Source of the DNA: Larix kaempferi
Lineage: Eukaryota; Streptophyta; Pinopsida; Pinales; Pinaceae
Assembly (NCBI GenBank): GCA_027924585.1
Contig: BSBM01000600.1
Coordinates: 16,400,001-16,464,000 of the forward strand
DNA: 64,000 bases
Reading direction: 5' to 3'
The position numbers were made by a program, and so were the translations under genes. The notes beneath the pieces were generated by a model that was given only the letters and a program-made list of their open reading frames with translations, had not been told where the DNA came from and did not search any database. Shown in pieces: positions 35,446 to 46,374 of this stretch (its first letter is position 1; the number at the start of each line of letters is the position of its first letter).

Positions 35446-35457
35446 GCTTTGATACCA
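35446..35457 (-). other. gypsy-2 primer-binding site
   Basis: On the minus strand TGGTATCAAAGC lies 2 nt inside the 5' LTR, one base different from the initiator-Met tRNA complement TGGTATCAGAGC. Confidence 0.75.
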
Positions 35458-38400
35458 CATGTAACATGCCGAAAAAATCACAAAAATTTAAAATTTTTCT
35501 ACGTGACAATTAATGCTATTTAATAAGTGTGGAATAGAACAAAGCATCAAAATTTATCCTACTGTAATAAATACCATGCTAGCTTATCGTATAAGAATTT
35601 GCAACTAACATGATTATGTTTTTGTCTTGATGTTATTAATACTACTGCATCTTCTATTATTGATGTTTTGATTTATGAATCAGTTATCTTTGACTAATAT
35701 ACTTTTATTGATTGATGAAGGGGTCCTATGGACGCCCCGAGGCTTACTTAGCATTCATGCTAAAGCATGTGATTTCGTACTTGTGACAGTTTACAGGTAA
35801 GAGTTTAAAGTTGCAACAAGTAGTCAAACAGTTTTTTGTGAATCTCTTTTGTCATTAATTGAAGAGATATAAACTGTGGACATTCTACCGGTGAGAATCT
35901 TGGTCCGAGACTAATAATCAAGTTGAAAATGTCTTACTATGATTGTTGATGTAAACAGTGCATCTTTCCTTCTGTAGTTTGTAAGTTTGTAATTAAATCA
36001 TAAGAATGTCTATAATGATCGTAACTCAGCTCTATACTCAGATCTATAAATAATTTCCATTTGATTTCCATGTGTAGTTATACATGACTGTCGATCATTT
36101 GCGTATATTCATTGTGAAAGTTCTAAGTATAGTCATTGCGATAAAGCCTAGGGACTATACTCTACCATGGTGATAATAACTTGGTTTTAATGACAACTCT
36201 TATACTTCACTATGCATTAGAATGTATGTAATTAATGCTAAGTCTTTTGTAATGTAATTGACCCCTTAAGCAACAATAACTTCTATGCTATTTATATTGT
36301 ATGCTTTTCCTTGGATCATTTTATTAGATTATTTGCATAGTATTGAAATACTAACCAACTATTTTATAATTAGTCTATATATAATATTTGTGTGTGTGCA
36401 ATGTCATGACTCTATTGATACTATAACTTTGGTGAAATATATTGTGGTTTGTGTGCACTTTTCATGATCCTAAGTGACACTTACAGAACCTTGGTGGAAA
36501 TCCTATCCGACCCTTAACTTGATGTTACAAGGGTGATATACCACGACCATACTATAACCGTATCCAAGTTGTTTGATATGTATGTTATTATGGTTTACAA
36601 GTTGGCGGATGTGATTGTATCTTAAGCATTGAATGCTTACAACCAACGAGAATAGTGGGATTCCCTCGTGGATGGCTTAGCAAACTTGTTTCACGTGTAA
36701 GCGCTTTGGTGTAACAACTGAGTGCTGAGTTGTAACTCGATGAAGGTTTAAAACGTTGCCGAGCTGGCTCCTTCGTGGATGCGGTAGTGATAGCTCATTA
36801 AATGTGGTAGCTGGTTGGTGATTTCGTAGATCCCACCAATGATCTACACCGTTGATCTTGGCAGGGATTTCAATGATGTGGTTAAACCCTACCTTTGCTC
36901 CATTCGAAGATTTTATTGTGTTCATTATCATTTGGTATTGGTAGCTCTGCGTGGCCGACAGGCTGAGGGTTTGTAGTCTTGTTGTTTTGGCCTATGGATG
37001 CGTTGCTCCAAAGTCTTGAACTCATAACCTATGTAAATTTATAGAGCCGAGCTCTATCCAGTTTTTGTACAGTGATGAATGTCTTGGATTTGCAGTCTTA
37101 GAGTTGGTCTTTGGGTGGTTCGATACCCCAAATTGTTGAGGGTGTGTTGGGTTTGAAAAGAATGGCTTAGGGCCTTGCCATAGTTGCTACATTTCTTGGC
37201 ACTGTGTTACTGTGCTTAAATAGTTGATGGTTTTGTGTTGACGTCGGCTATATCGGCATTTGACGAAGTAGGGTTTATCGTTGTAGTTGCAATGTCTCGA
37301 CGTTCATTGCTACTTCAGCTATCATTAAAAGGAAATGTATTTGATGTCCTTCACTGTAATGTTCATACAATAGTGCTAACGGTTATTAAATTTCAATATT
37401 GTAATATTTTCATTTTGAGATACTGTTTTAACCACACTCGTATTGTTTTTGCAGGTGTAGTACGCAATGGCTCATCAATTTTGGGTGTTGAAGGTTGGAA
37501 TATAGCTATACCAACCGGTAAGCCTCGGCGGTTGCCCTGGAACTTTGTGTAAAAGATGATGGCCAGCTGTTTAATGTTCTGTGTGTTGTGTTTTTAACTC
37601 AGACATTTTTGTAAATAGCGTTTGTAAACCTTTTTAAAAGTATGGGGAGGATAATACCTCGACCCACAGGCAAAGCCGTAAAGAATGTGAAATGTGAATT
37701 CTGTTGGTTAAGTTTCGAGCTCCGATGAGTTTGTCAATGAGAAGAATGTTTTACAAACTTATGTTGCTATTGTTGTGTTACTTCATCGTTTTGGACTTGG
37801 TCTGTGATCATAACCTGTAGCTCGTCTACAATGTGAGAATGTATATTGTTTTAACAACCCTTTGTGTTTATCGTGCTCATAAAATGATGGGTGAAAGTTT
37901 TGTGAGATAATAATACAACTGTTTGTTTTTCTAGGAACAATGGATAGATGAATGTATTTATGAAGGCTTACTGCCTGTATGCACTTTGTTTATTTGTAAC
38001 AATGCTGCTGCATCTAAAAAAAAAAAAAAAATATTCCCAGAGTTAGGGTTTAGCTTTCGTTTCGGAATGTAAAGTTTAATAATGCTTTTTGTTGAGGTCT
38101 TGGCATAATTCTATGTTCACTATTTTGTTTTGAATTCTCCTACAAACGTTTTGATTTTGTGTGTAGTTCAAAGTTTGGGGCTTGGCCCGAGAACGAAACC
38201 TGTAACTTGTCAATTTAAAAGTAGAAAGAAAAATGTGTGTTAACAGACCTCTGCATTCGTATTTGATTAAATATACAAACAGTTTGTACAACTAGGTTTA
38301 ACATACCGACGCTATCGTTTTCCATTATGGACTAAGAATTTATGGAAGTTTAAACAATGGAAAAGGGAAACGTATGCTATAAATGAATATTGAAAAGAAA

Positions 38401-38755
38401 TACTACTACTGCCATTCAAATAATGGTTATATGTTGTGATAGTTGATAATATTCGACCTAAGTGCAGCTTCATCGAAATGTAAGAATTGTTTGTGTGTTC
38501 AACCTAAGAGCCTTGTCAAAGGTTAGGGTTTAAGTTACTAAGTTCGAGTTTGAAACCGTGATGAAATGCATAGCTAGATTTCTCCACTGTATGATGTTGA
38601 AAACCATGATTGGATTTTGTATAAATTGTAACAAATCTGTATTATAGTGAGACTCGTATGAAAGAGAGATATGAAGTTTTAAAATAAGAATGTTTACTAT
38701 AGGCTGATAGTTGTTAACTTTGTTTAGGATTATGAAAAAAATGATAAATGTTTTG

Positions 38756-38760
38756 ATTTC
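38756..38760. repeat. Target-site duplication of the copia element
   Basis: atttc lies directly before the copia LTR and again directly after the other LTR at 44931-44935. The intact gypsy-2 LTR at 29198 has a single copy in this place. Confidence 0.9.
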
Positions 38761-39218
38761 TGTTCGGGTACACAGGGTACTACCAAAGGACCGAACACCA
38801 AGAGCAACCACTTCACACAAACAGATCACAGATCAACACACCGATGTTTTGATGTGGTTTAAATCCTCTTGAGGGAAACACTCCACGGCCCCGGCCAAAT
38901 AGCTTCTACGGGACAATTTATTATGCAAAGAAAGAAAGTTACAAATGAGATTCTCATAATCGATCAACTAAACAATGACCCTCCATGCTCTTTAAATAGA
39001 GATCATGGACCAATCGGGTGTTAAGCCACGGATCAAGGTTAGGTTTGATCTAAGAGAAGTTGAGCCGTCGGATCACTCTATGTCGAAAACATATCGTGAC
39101 CGTCGGATTAAGTATTTACAAATGCATACTAATGCATACTAAAGAAACACACTATCCCTAACGGATATATTACACAAGTTGATCTTAACTAACTCCTAAG
39201 TGTCTAAATATCCTAACA
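38761..39218 (-). repeat. copia 3' LTR
   Basis: Begins TGTTCGGGTA and ends ATCCTAACA. It holds a 'ggtttaaatcctcttgaggg' type block that is common in plant copia LTRs. Confidence 0.95.
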
Positions 39219-39229
39219 TCCCCCCTTAA
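39219..39229 (-). other. copia polypurine tract
   Basis: On the minus strand TTAAGGGGGGA directly precedes the 3' LTR. Confidence 0.85.
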
Positions 39230-39342
39230 GAACAACTTGGGATAGGATTGAAGGATTTACAAAAGTGACACTATTAGGAGAAGGAAGGAGGCATTAGAGC
39301 CTATCCCCCCTTAATGACAAGTTCCTGAACTCCTAACATAGA

Positions 39343-40797
39343 TCAAAGTTTAGAAAACTTCACTTCTGTAAGAGACTTGGTGAAGATGTCTGCAACTTGA
39401 TCATCTGTAGGGCAAAAGAGCACTTCAAGAACACGAGCATGAACAAGATTTCTGATGAAGTGCATATGTAGCTCAATGTGTTTGCTGCGTTGATGTAGAA
39501 CTGGATCTTTGGCAAGCTTGATGGCACTTTGATTGTCGCACCAAAGTGGAGTAGGCTGCTGCTGCTCGAATCCAAACTCTGAAAGGATCTGTCGAAGCCA
39601 TAAAGCTTCCTGACTGGCATTAACTGCTGCTCGATATTCTGCCTCTGCTGAAGAAAGAGAAAGAGATTGTTGTTTCTTACAAGCCCAAGTAATAGGTCCA
39701 GATCCCAAACTGAAAACATAACCTGCAGTAGACTTTCGATCATCAGGATCGCCGGCCCAATCTGAATCAGTGAAACCAACCAACAAAGGTTTCCCCCTTG
39801 TACTGTAATGAATCCCAAACTGAACTGTACCTCGAATATATCGAAGTATTCTTTTAGCTGCTTTCCAGTGACTTTCATGAGGTGTCTGCATATAACGGGA
39901 AACTCGACCAACGGCAAAGGAAAGGTCAGGACGGGAATGAGTCAAGTATAAAAGACTACCAACAAGCTGACGATACAAGGTGGCATCTACTTCAGGTGAA
40001 GTACAAGTGGCAGAAAGTTTGACTCCAGACTGGAAGGGAGAAGGGGCTGGTGTACAATCTTCCATGTGAAAGCGACGAAGAAGGTCACAAGCATACTTAG
40101 AGTGAGAAAGAAAGATTCCTTCTTTGGTTTGCAGAACTTGGAGACCAAGAAAATAATGCAAATGTCCTAAGTCTGACATTTCAAAGGTTTGTTTAAGACT
40201 GGATTTCACATGGGTTATAAGCTTAGGGTCACTACCAGTAAGAATAAGGTCATCAACATATAGAACAAGTATGATGAGTTGGTTTCCTACTTTCTTGGTA
40301 TAGACATTGGGGTCAGAATGGCATCTAGAAAAACCAGTGTCAAGGAGAAAGTTATCCATTTTGGCATACCAAGCTCTAGGAGCTTGCTTAAGGCCATATA
40401 AGGATTTCTTAAGGCGGTAGACAAGGCTAGAGTTATTCTGAACATAGCCAGGAGGTTGTTCCATGTAAATTTCCTCCTGTAAATCACCATGTAAGAAGGC
40501 AGACTTGACATCCATTTGATGGACTTCCCAGTTGTGTAAGGCTGCAAGGGAAAGAACAAGGCGGATGGAGTTCATTTTTGCGACAGGAGCAAAGGTTTCA
40601 TTGTAGTCAATCCCTTCAACTTGGGAAAAACCTTTGGCAACTAACCTTGCCTTAAGTCTTTCAACACTTCCATCTGATGCATACTTAGTTCTGTAGACCC
40701 ATTTACATCTGACAAGTTTTCTTCCTTTTGGAAGAGGTACAAGATCCCAAGTATCGTTCGCCATTAAGGAACGATATTCTTCATCCATGGTCCCAAT
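39343..40797 (-). pseudogene. copia reverse transcriptase and RNase H
   Basis: The frame starts to read as Pol at MDEEYRSLMANDTWDLVPLP (about 40788). RT signatures: CKWVYRTKYASDGSVERLKA, APVAKMNSIRLVLSLAA, HQMDVKSAFLHGDL, PGYVQ, LYGLKQAPRAWY and the catalytic LYVDDLILTG. RNase H: GFTDSDWAGDPDDRKSTAGY, SSAEAEYRA, LWCDNQSAI and the end VADIFTKSL. It lies in another frame than the gag-integrase part because of a shift at about 40781-40800. The ATG at 41175 lies in a shadow stretch and is not a real start. Stop at 39343. Confidence 0.95.
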
Positions 40798-43378
40798 CGG
40801 GATTCCCTGAAGCTTCTGCAAAAGTTTCTGGATCATGATTCTCTGAAACTTGAGCCAAAAGAGAAGAGGCTCGCTGAAACTGAGAACGTGTTCGACGTTG
40901 ATCTCTAGGATCACCGGCAAGATCACCAGCTGCTTCACATGTTGAACGGACCCATCGAGGAAGCACTTGTGCTGGTGCAACTGGAGGAACATGAGCAGGC
41001 GGAGGTGGATTTTCATCCTCACTGTCATCATCAGAAACTGGAGTTGGAAACCTGTCAAGGAAGTTGGAAGAAGAAGAAGAAGAAGGCACAAACGCCGAAT
41101 CAGGCTCGCAGGCCAAAGATGGCACACTCGCCGAGTTAGGCTCGCAGGCCAAGATATTTTCATCAAATTTAACATCTCTTCTAATGATTATAGCATGAGA
41201 ATGTGGTTGAAGAAGTCTATAACCTTTTACATCTTCAGAATATCCAACAAATATGCACTTTTCACTTTTAGGCTGCAATGCTTTCCGTTTTTCATCCGGA
41301 ATGTGAGCCCATGCTTCACTACCAAACACACGAAAGTGACTTACATCAGGTTTAACTTTACTCCATGCTTCTTCCGGTGTTATACCTTGTAATGCTTTTG
41401 TGGGGGTGCGATTAACTATGTAATTTGCACAATTTATGGCTTCAGCCCAAAATTGAAGACTTAGTCCCTTAGATTGGATCATACAATTAGCCATTTCTTT
41501 TAAAGTGCGGTTATTCCGCTCAGCTACACCATTTTGTTGTGGTGTATATGGAACAGTGGGTTGTTGTTGGATGCCTTGTTCAGTGCAGAAAGTAGCGAAC
41601 TGTTTGTTAACATATTCTCCTCCATTGTCAGATCTTAACTTGATAATTTGATGACCAGATTGTTTTTCAACAAGGGCCTTGTAGGCCAAGAACATGCTAA
41701 ATACTTCGCTCTTAAGTTTTAGGAAATAAACCCAAGTGCGTCTGGTGTAATCATCAATGAAAGTTAAGAAATATTTGAAACCAGAAAAGGAAGCAGATGG
41801 AAGAGGACCACTCAAGTCACTATGCACAAGCTCCAAGGGAACCGAGGCGTGCCAAGAGGCACGTTTGTCAAAAATGTCCCGATGATGTTTTCCGAGTACA
41901 CAACCGGAACAAACACCATCTCTGCAAGATACCATCGGAAGACCTGTCACCATATTTTCTTTACATAGTTGTTGCAATGAGCGATAATTTAAGTGACCAA
42001 ATTGCTCATGCCAAAGTTTGCTCAAGTTATCACTATGAGCAACAAAAACTGAAGGGAAAGGTGATGACCCAAAGTTGTTAAACTTGTACAACCTGGTAAT
42101 ATCATCAACAATTCCGGTAGCTAGAACCTGTTGAGGATCTTTAAAATCCTTGATTACAGCTTGGTGAGGTGTAAAGGTCACAGTTTTACCTTCACCAGAA
42201 TGAGTGATCTGATAGACTGATAACAAATTGCAGGAAATTCTTGGAACACATAGTACATCACTAAAATGACCATTATCTACTGGAACTGTTCCAGCTCCTA
42301 CAACACTTAGAGATCTATCATCACCAATAAATATTTGTTTGGTGTTACATTCATGCATAGTAGAAAAGATGGCTTGATCCTTAGCCATATGATAAGATGC
42401 TCCAGAATCAATGAGCCATTCATTTGAAGTAGAAGAAGAAGATGCATTATAAGAATAACCAGAAGCACAAAGTGCATGTCCATGAGAGGTAGATTCTGAA
42501 GGCGAATCTAGGATGATGTGGTGCTTCTTCATTGCTGCTTCCAAGGCTGCCATCTTCTTAAAACACTTAGATTCATCATGATTATCTTTCCCGCAATAGT
42601 TGCAATGACGCTCAGTCTTCTTGCCTTTTGGCTTGGATCCTTTGTCATTTTTTAAAGAAGGAGCTGACTGAGAGGGTTTTGGACCCTTGTTTGACTTATT
42701 ATTGCGAAAATTTTGTTTCTTGGGAGGCTTGGACTTTTCTTTCTGTTGGGACAATAAGGCTTTCCCAGATGTATCTGCATTGTTGATTATTCCAAGATGA
42801 ATGAGTTTATCTTGTTCTCTAATCAAGGAATCACAAAAGGATTCAAGACTAGGCTCTTGATAGCTAGCTGCATTCAAGGATACTTTCATGGAGTAAAATG
42901 TAGATACAAAAACAGAATATGCAAGTCCAAGTTTGGAAAGAATATGATAAATGCATTGTTTGTCTTCCCTCTCAATCTTACATTCTGCACATAAGAGCTT
43001 GAGAGTTTTGTACTTAGATAAATAATCTTGAATGCATGAAAAGTCACTTGGATTTAAAGAAATCAACTCATTTTCGAGTTGGTGACCTCGAATTTCATTG
43101 TGTTTACCAAACACAGTTTCCAACTTGTCCCAAGCAGTATTAGGTTCATCAATTCCAGATATGTGGAATCGCAAATCAGTAGAGATTGACATCCCAATCA
43201 ATCCACGAGCTTCATCACATCTATTTGCCCATTTTATTTTCTTATCATCATCAGTGGGTTCTTTTTCTTTCCCTGTGGTAATTCTGAAAAGTCCCCTTCT
43301 TCGTAGAACATCCTCCATACGAGATTTCCATGAGAAATAGTTGGAACTGTTAAGTAGAATATCACAATGGGCGGCCAT
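40781..43378 (-). CDS. copia Gag, protease and integrase (gag-pol 5' part)
   Basis: An 865-codon frame from the ATG at 43378. Order: Gag (residues 1-200, with SNYFSWKSRMEDVL), basic stretch, zinc knuckle HCNYCGKDNHDESKC (about 258-272), protease EWLIDSGASYHM (about 320, D-S-G intact), GAG-pre-integrase zinc part (HEQFGHLNYRSLQQL and CSGCVLGK), integrase core with VHSDLSGPL, LRSDNGGEY and QQNGVAERNNRT (three catalytic acids intact), then the IFVGYSEDVKGYRL end. It stops 10 residues after ETFAEASGNPDW by the frameshift. Without it, Pol would continue at 39343-40797. Confidence 0.95.
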   Translation of the reverse strand: MAAHCDILLNSSNYFSWKSRMEDVLRRRGLFRITTGKEKEPTDDDKKIKWANRCDEARGLIGMSISTDLRFHISGIDEPNTAWDKLETVFGKHNEIRGHQLENELISLNPSDFSCIQDYLSKYKTLKLLCAECKIEREDKQCIYHILSKLGLAYSVFVSTFYSMKVSLNAASYQEPSLESFCDSLIREQDKLIHLGIINNADTSGKALLSQQKEKSKPPKKQNFRNNKSNKGPKPSQSAPSLKNDKGSKPKGKKTERHCNYCGKDNHDESKCFKKMAALEAAMKKHHIILDSPSESTSHGHALCASGYSYNASSSSTSNEWLIDSGASYHMAKDQAIFSTMHECNTKQIFIGDDRSLSVVGAGTVPVDNGHFSDVLCVPRISCNLLSVYQITHSGEGKTVTFTPHQAVIKDFKDPQQVLATGIVDDITRLYKFNNFGSSPFPSVFVAHSDNLSKLWHEQFGHLNYRSLQQLCKENMVTGLPMVSCRDGVCSGCVLGKHHRDIFDKRASWHASVPLELVHSDLSGPLPSASFSGFKYFLTFIDDYTRRTWVYFLKLKSEVFSMFLAYKALVEKQSGHQIIKLRSDNGGEYVNKQFATFCTEQGIQQQPTVPYTPQQNGVAERNNRTLKEMANCMIQSKGLSLQFWAEAINCANYIVNRTPTKALQGITPEEAWSKVKPDVSHFRVFGSEAWAHIPDEKRKALQPKSEKCIFVGYSEDVKGYRLLQPHSHAIIIRRDVKFDENILACEPNSASVPSLACEPDSAFVPSSSSSSNFLDRFPTPVSDDDSEDENPPPPAHVPPVAPAQVLPRWVRSTCEAAGDLAGDPRDQRRTRSQFQRASSLLAQVSENHDPETFAEASGNPDWDHG

Positions 43379-44460
43379 ATTTGTAAAGTAATGGCTGTAA
43401 AAGCAGAAACCAATAGTCTGGATGTGAAGAGCTCGAAAAAATAGGCGGTTTAAAAAAAAACGGCACTGGAAACTGACTCTGTATGATGAAGTTATGCTTG
43501 AACAAAGAAACTGTTGAAGATGTCCCCAATAGTGACGTGGCAGCTAAAGAATGTCCAGCAAAAAAAGAACCCCCCTCTTCCCAAGATGAACATTTTGACA
43601 ATCACTTTAAAAAAGTTGCTTTAAGTGAATCACTTTTGTAAAATAAGTGATTTCACTTTTACAATGATATTACTTTTTAAATAGTGCAACAATAAAAAAA
43701 ACTTAAGTGACTCACTTGTATTTTTATTTTTTATTATTTAAGAGAGATGCATTTTTACAATAAAGTAACTTGAAAATAGAAATTGCATGCACTTTTCCTT
43801 TAAAAGTAGCTTTCTAAGACTTGAACTCAAGACCTATTAAGGAATAAAGCAACTTTGAACCAAGTGAGCTAGATTAAAAGGTATGTAAAATATGGGAATG
43901 AGGAAGGGGGCTTTTTTTTTTTTTTTTTTTTTACTCTTCTTGCTCGGTTTGCGTGCTTGCCCTTTTTCCTGGAAAACAAACCACAAAACGAAACAAAAAA
44001 ACTTTTCCACACTTGTGGAGTTAGATCGCGCAAAGTGCATGGCAAAGAGCATACACAGCCGAGAAAAACCCTTTCCCTTTCTGTTTCTGATTTGCCGAGA
44101 TCGCTCAAGGTGCACGGCAAAGAGCATACGCAGACGGGAAAACAACAATCCGAACCCAAAAAAAATTTAACAGTCAAAAAAAAAATGAAATATGAGATTT
44201 TTTCTTTCAAAAAACGAAATAAAAAAATGCGTCACTGTAACATTATACCTTCAGATCTGATGAAATACGCGTTTCTGGAGCAACCGGGAACCGTTTTCGA
44301 TCAAACGAAAACTATTTCCAATGGAAATGATGCTCCGGACGCAATGGAACACCTCCCACAGCCCAGAAATGCACAGAAATACCAGAACTAGAAACCCTTA
44401 CGAGTTTCGGCAACCACAGTTCAAGATCTAGATCATAACCGGAAGCGGCACTTCATAAAA
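43379..44460 (-). other. copia 5' leader
   Basis: About 1.1 kb between the PBS and the gag ATG, long for a copia element. It contains a run of 23 or more T (plus strand) near 43911-43933. Short open frames on both strands here have no domain. Confidence 0.6.
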
Positions 44461-44472
44461 GCTCTGATACCA
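44461..44472 (-). other. copia primer-binding site
   Basis: On the minus strand TGGTATCAGAGC directly abuts the 5' LTR and is the exact 12-base complement of initiator-Met tRNA 3' ends. Confidence 0.95.
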
Positions 44473-44930
44473 TGTTCGGGTACACAGGGTACTACCAAAG
44501 GACCGAACACCAAGAGAAACCACTTCACACAAACAGATCACAGATCAACACACCGATGTTTTGACGTGGTTTAAACCCTCTTGAGGGAAACACTCCACGG
44601 CCCCGGCCAAATAGCTTCTACGGGACAATTTATTATGCAAAGAAAGAAAGTTACAAATGAGCTTCTCATAATCGATCAACTAAACAATGACCCTCCATGC
44701 TCTTTAAATAGAGATCATGGACCAATCGGGTGTTAAGCCACGGATCAAGGTTAGGTTTGATCTAAGAGAAGTTGAGCCGTCGGATCACTCTATGTCGAAA
44801 ACATATCGTGACCGTCGGATTAAGTATTTACAAATGCATACTAATGCATACTAAAGAAACACACTATCCCTAACGGATATATTACACAAGTTGATCTTAA
44901 CTAACTCCTAAGTGTCTAAATATCCTAACA
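44473..44930 (-). repeat. copia 5' LTR
   Basis: Begins TGTTCGGGTA and ends ATCCTAACA. About four substitutions from 38761-39218, no indel. Confidence 0.95.
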
Positions 44931-45948
44931 ATTTCTACTGTGTAGTTTATGGTATAAAACAATGTATAAATACGTACATGAAATAATTGGAAATCCTTGC
45001 TGTCTGTAGAAGAATTATCATTCTGCTATATATTGAAAGTAAATCTATATTTAACCTAATATAAACATATACATTTTAGCTACTAAATGCAGAAAACAAT
45101 TCTTACTGTTAGAACATAAATCTATTTATTTGAAACATAGATATTTATAAACAAAGAAACATTGCATGTAAATTAGGAAAACAATTAGCTAAAAATAATG
45201 ATAATGAGGGCACTGTAGAAGTATTTACAGGAATTAAACAGTAAGTAGAAACTTGAGAAATTTATGATAATTTAATCTTCTCATTCACTCGGCTATTTGC
45301 CTATCTTGATCTATTCTACTTAATCAGTCTCTGTACTAGAGTACGATGTTATTCCTTTTTGCAAGGGAAAAAATGCAGAGAATAATTTATTCAATCATTT
45401 CTATTTATATAGAATTATTAAAATATTCAGGAAAACTGAAATGAACTTTATGAAAGAAACAGTAAAAGCTAGTAGATAACAGAACTTTAAAATATATAGA
45501 AATAGATAACAGAACTTTAAAATTTACAAAAATAGATAACAGAACTTGAAAATAAAAATAGATAAGACAATAGAACCTGTAAAAGACTATAGGCCGACAA
45601 ACACCCAAGGAGGCCTGTTCCTCCCAACCTACTTCAGGAGAAGCAGCTCATCTACTGACTTCTAATGAACCCCCGAGCCTGATTACTGATCCAGTAAGTG
45701 GGTGGAATCTGTGTAGAAGCAAGGCACTCAAAAATACCTTCTCCACTCGGTATCAACCTCCTGAAATAAAATGCCTTCTCCACTCAGCATCAACCTCCTA
45801 AACTCAATAAGAGTTTGGCAGACTCACAACATGATCAACAACATGGCATATCCCCTCATCAAATCTCTTGGGTGCAAACACAACAAAATCCCAAGGTAAA
45901 TTTCCTCGTCAGGAAAAGTGATGAACCTCAATTCAATATTTGATGGCT

Positions 45949-45958
45949 ATTATATAGA
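45949..45958 (-). promoter_or_regulatory. Candidate TATA box in the gypsy-2 5' LTR
   Basis: On the minus strand TCTATATAAT, the counterpart of 30213-30222. It is upstream of the copia insertion in element direction. Confidence 0.3.
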
Positions 45959-46319
45959 CTGCCTAGGTCTTTTAGTGGTTAGTTTGGAATAAATGAGCCT
46001 CAAGCTCCAGTCCCATCTTTCAGGGCACTATGACCACATTTCAAGGGAGTTGTCCCATATCAACAACTAGTTAATTGCATCATGATGCTGCCACTTGTCC
46101 ATTGCCTTCTACCCCAGATTCCATTCCACCTAGTGGATCAGTAACCACTCTTTCAGCAGTCCTCTTAGGTGTTTGTCTTCGATTTTATTTTTTAAATAAT
46201 AATATCTTGTGCAAATTACAGTCATCCTTGGACACCTGTCCAACATAAAACTTTACAATAAAAGTTATCATAATGTTTCTTAACACAAAATGTTTTCCAG
46301 CAAATATGGTATGTTACAG

Positions 46320-46324
46320 GCGGA
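46320..46324. repeat. Target-site duplication of gypsy-2, right copy
   Basis: ggcgg, matching 25896-25900. Confidence 0.85.
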
Positions 46325-46374
46325 TTTTTAGGATACTCTTGCATCCTCTAATGTTCCAAGATGTAATCCGCATC
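46325..46374 (-). pseudogene. LINE ORF2: first codons of the endonuclease
   Basis: The minus strand opens ATGCGGATTACATCTTGG (MRITSWNIRGCKS...), the canonical start of plant L1 ORF2. The ATG lies about one base after the ORF1 stop. The frame continues without a shift into 25900, beyond gypsy-2, once the 5-bp duplication is counted once. Gypsy-2 therefore cut ORF2 about 17 codons after its start. Confidence 0.85.

Larger units (their letters stand above)
38761..44930 (-). mobile_element. Young Ty1/copia element, nearly intact
   Basis: LTRs of 458 bp (38761-39218 and 44473-44930) differ at about four positions by eye, roughly 1%. TSD atttc, polypurine tract, a 12-base perfect initiator-Met PBS, and a complete gag-pol in order gag, protease, integrase, RT, RNase H are present. 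One frameshift near 40781-40800 splits it. It sits inside the 5' LTR of gypsy-2, so it is the youngest element in the window. Confidence 0.95.
25901..46319 (-). mobile_element. Ty3/gypsy chromovirus-like element 'gypsy-2' with 4.7-kb LTRs
   Basis: Two LTRs of about 4.68 kb (25901-30583 and 35460-46319, the second holding a copia insertion) flank a short interior of about 4.9 kb with gag, protease, RT, RNase H, integrase and a chromodomain-like end on the minus strand. LTRs start TGTAACAT and end ATGTTACA, with a TSD of ggcgg. Sampled LTR divergence is about 2.5-3.5%. The coding part has many stops, mostly of the C-to-T or G-to-A kind. The LTRs together are about twice as long as the interior. 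Confidence 0.9.
35460..46319 (-). repeat. gypsy-2 5' LTR, interrupted by a copia element
   Basis: LTR pieces are 35460-38760 and 44931-46319. Removing the copia element and its 5-bp duplication leaves about 4,685 bp, matching the 3' LTR. The ends are TGTAACAT and ATGTTACA. Confidence 0.9.

Noticed and set aside
40287-40559. Minus-strand 90-codon frame in the copia RT
   Set aside because: Out of frame with the clear RT reading at the same place.
40798-41175. Start of the 610-codon copia frame at 41175
   Set aside because: The first 120 or so codons lie in a frame that is not the coding frame there; real Pol reading begins near 40797.
43837-44391. Several overlapping open frames on both strands near the poly(T) run
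   Set aside because: They lie in the copia leader, are Lys- or Phe-rich because of homopolymers, and have no domain.
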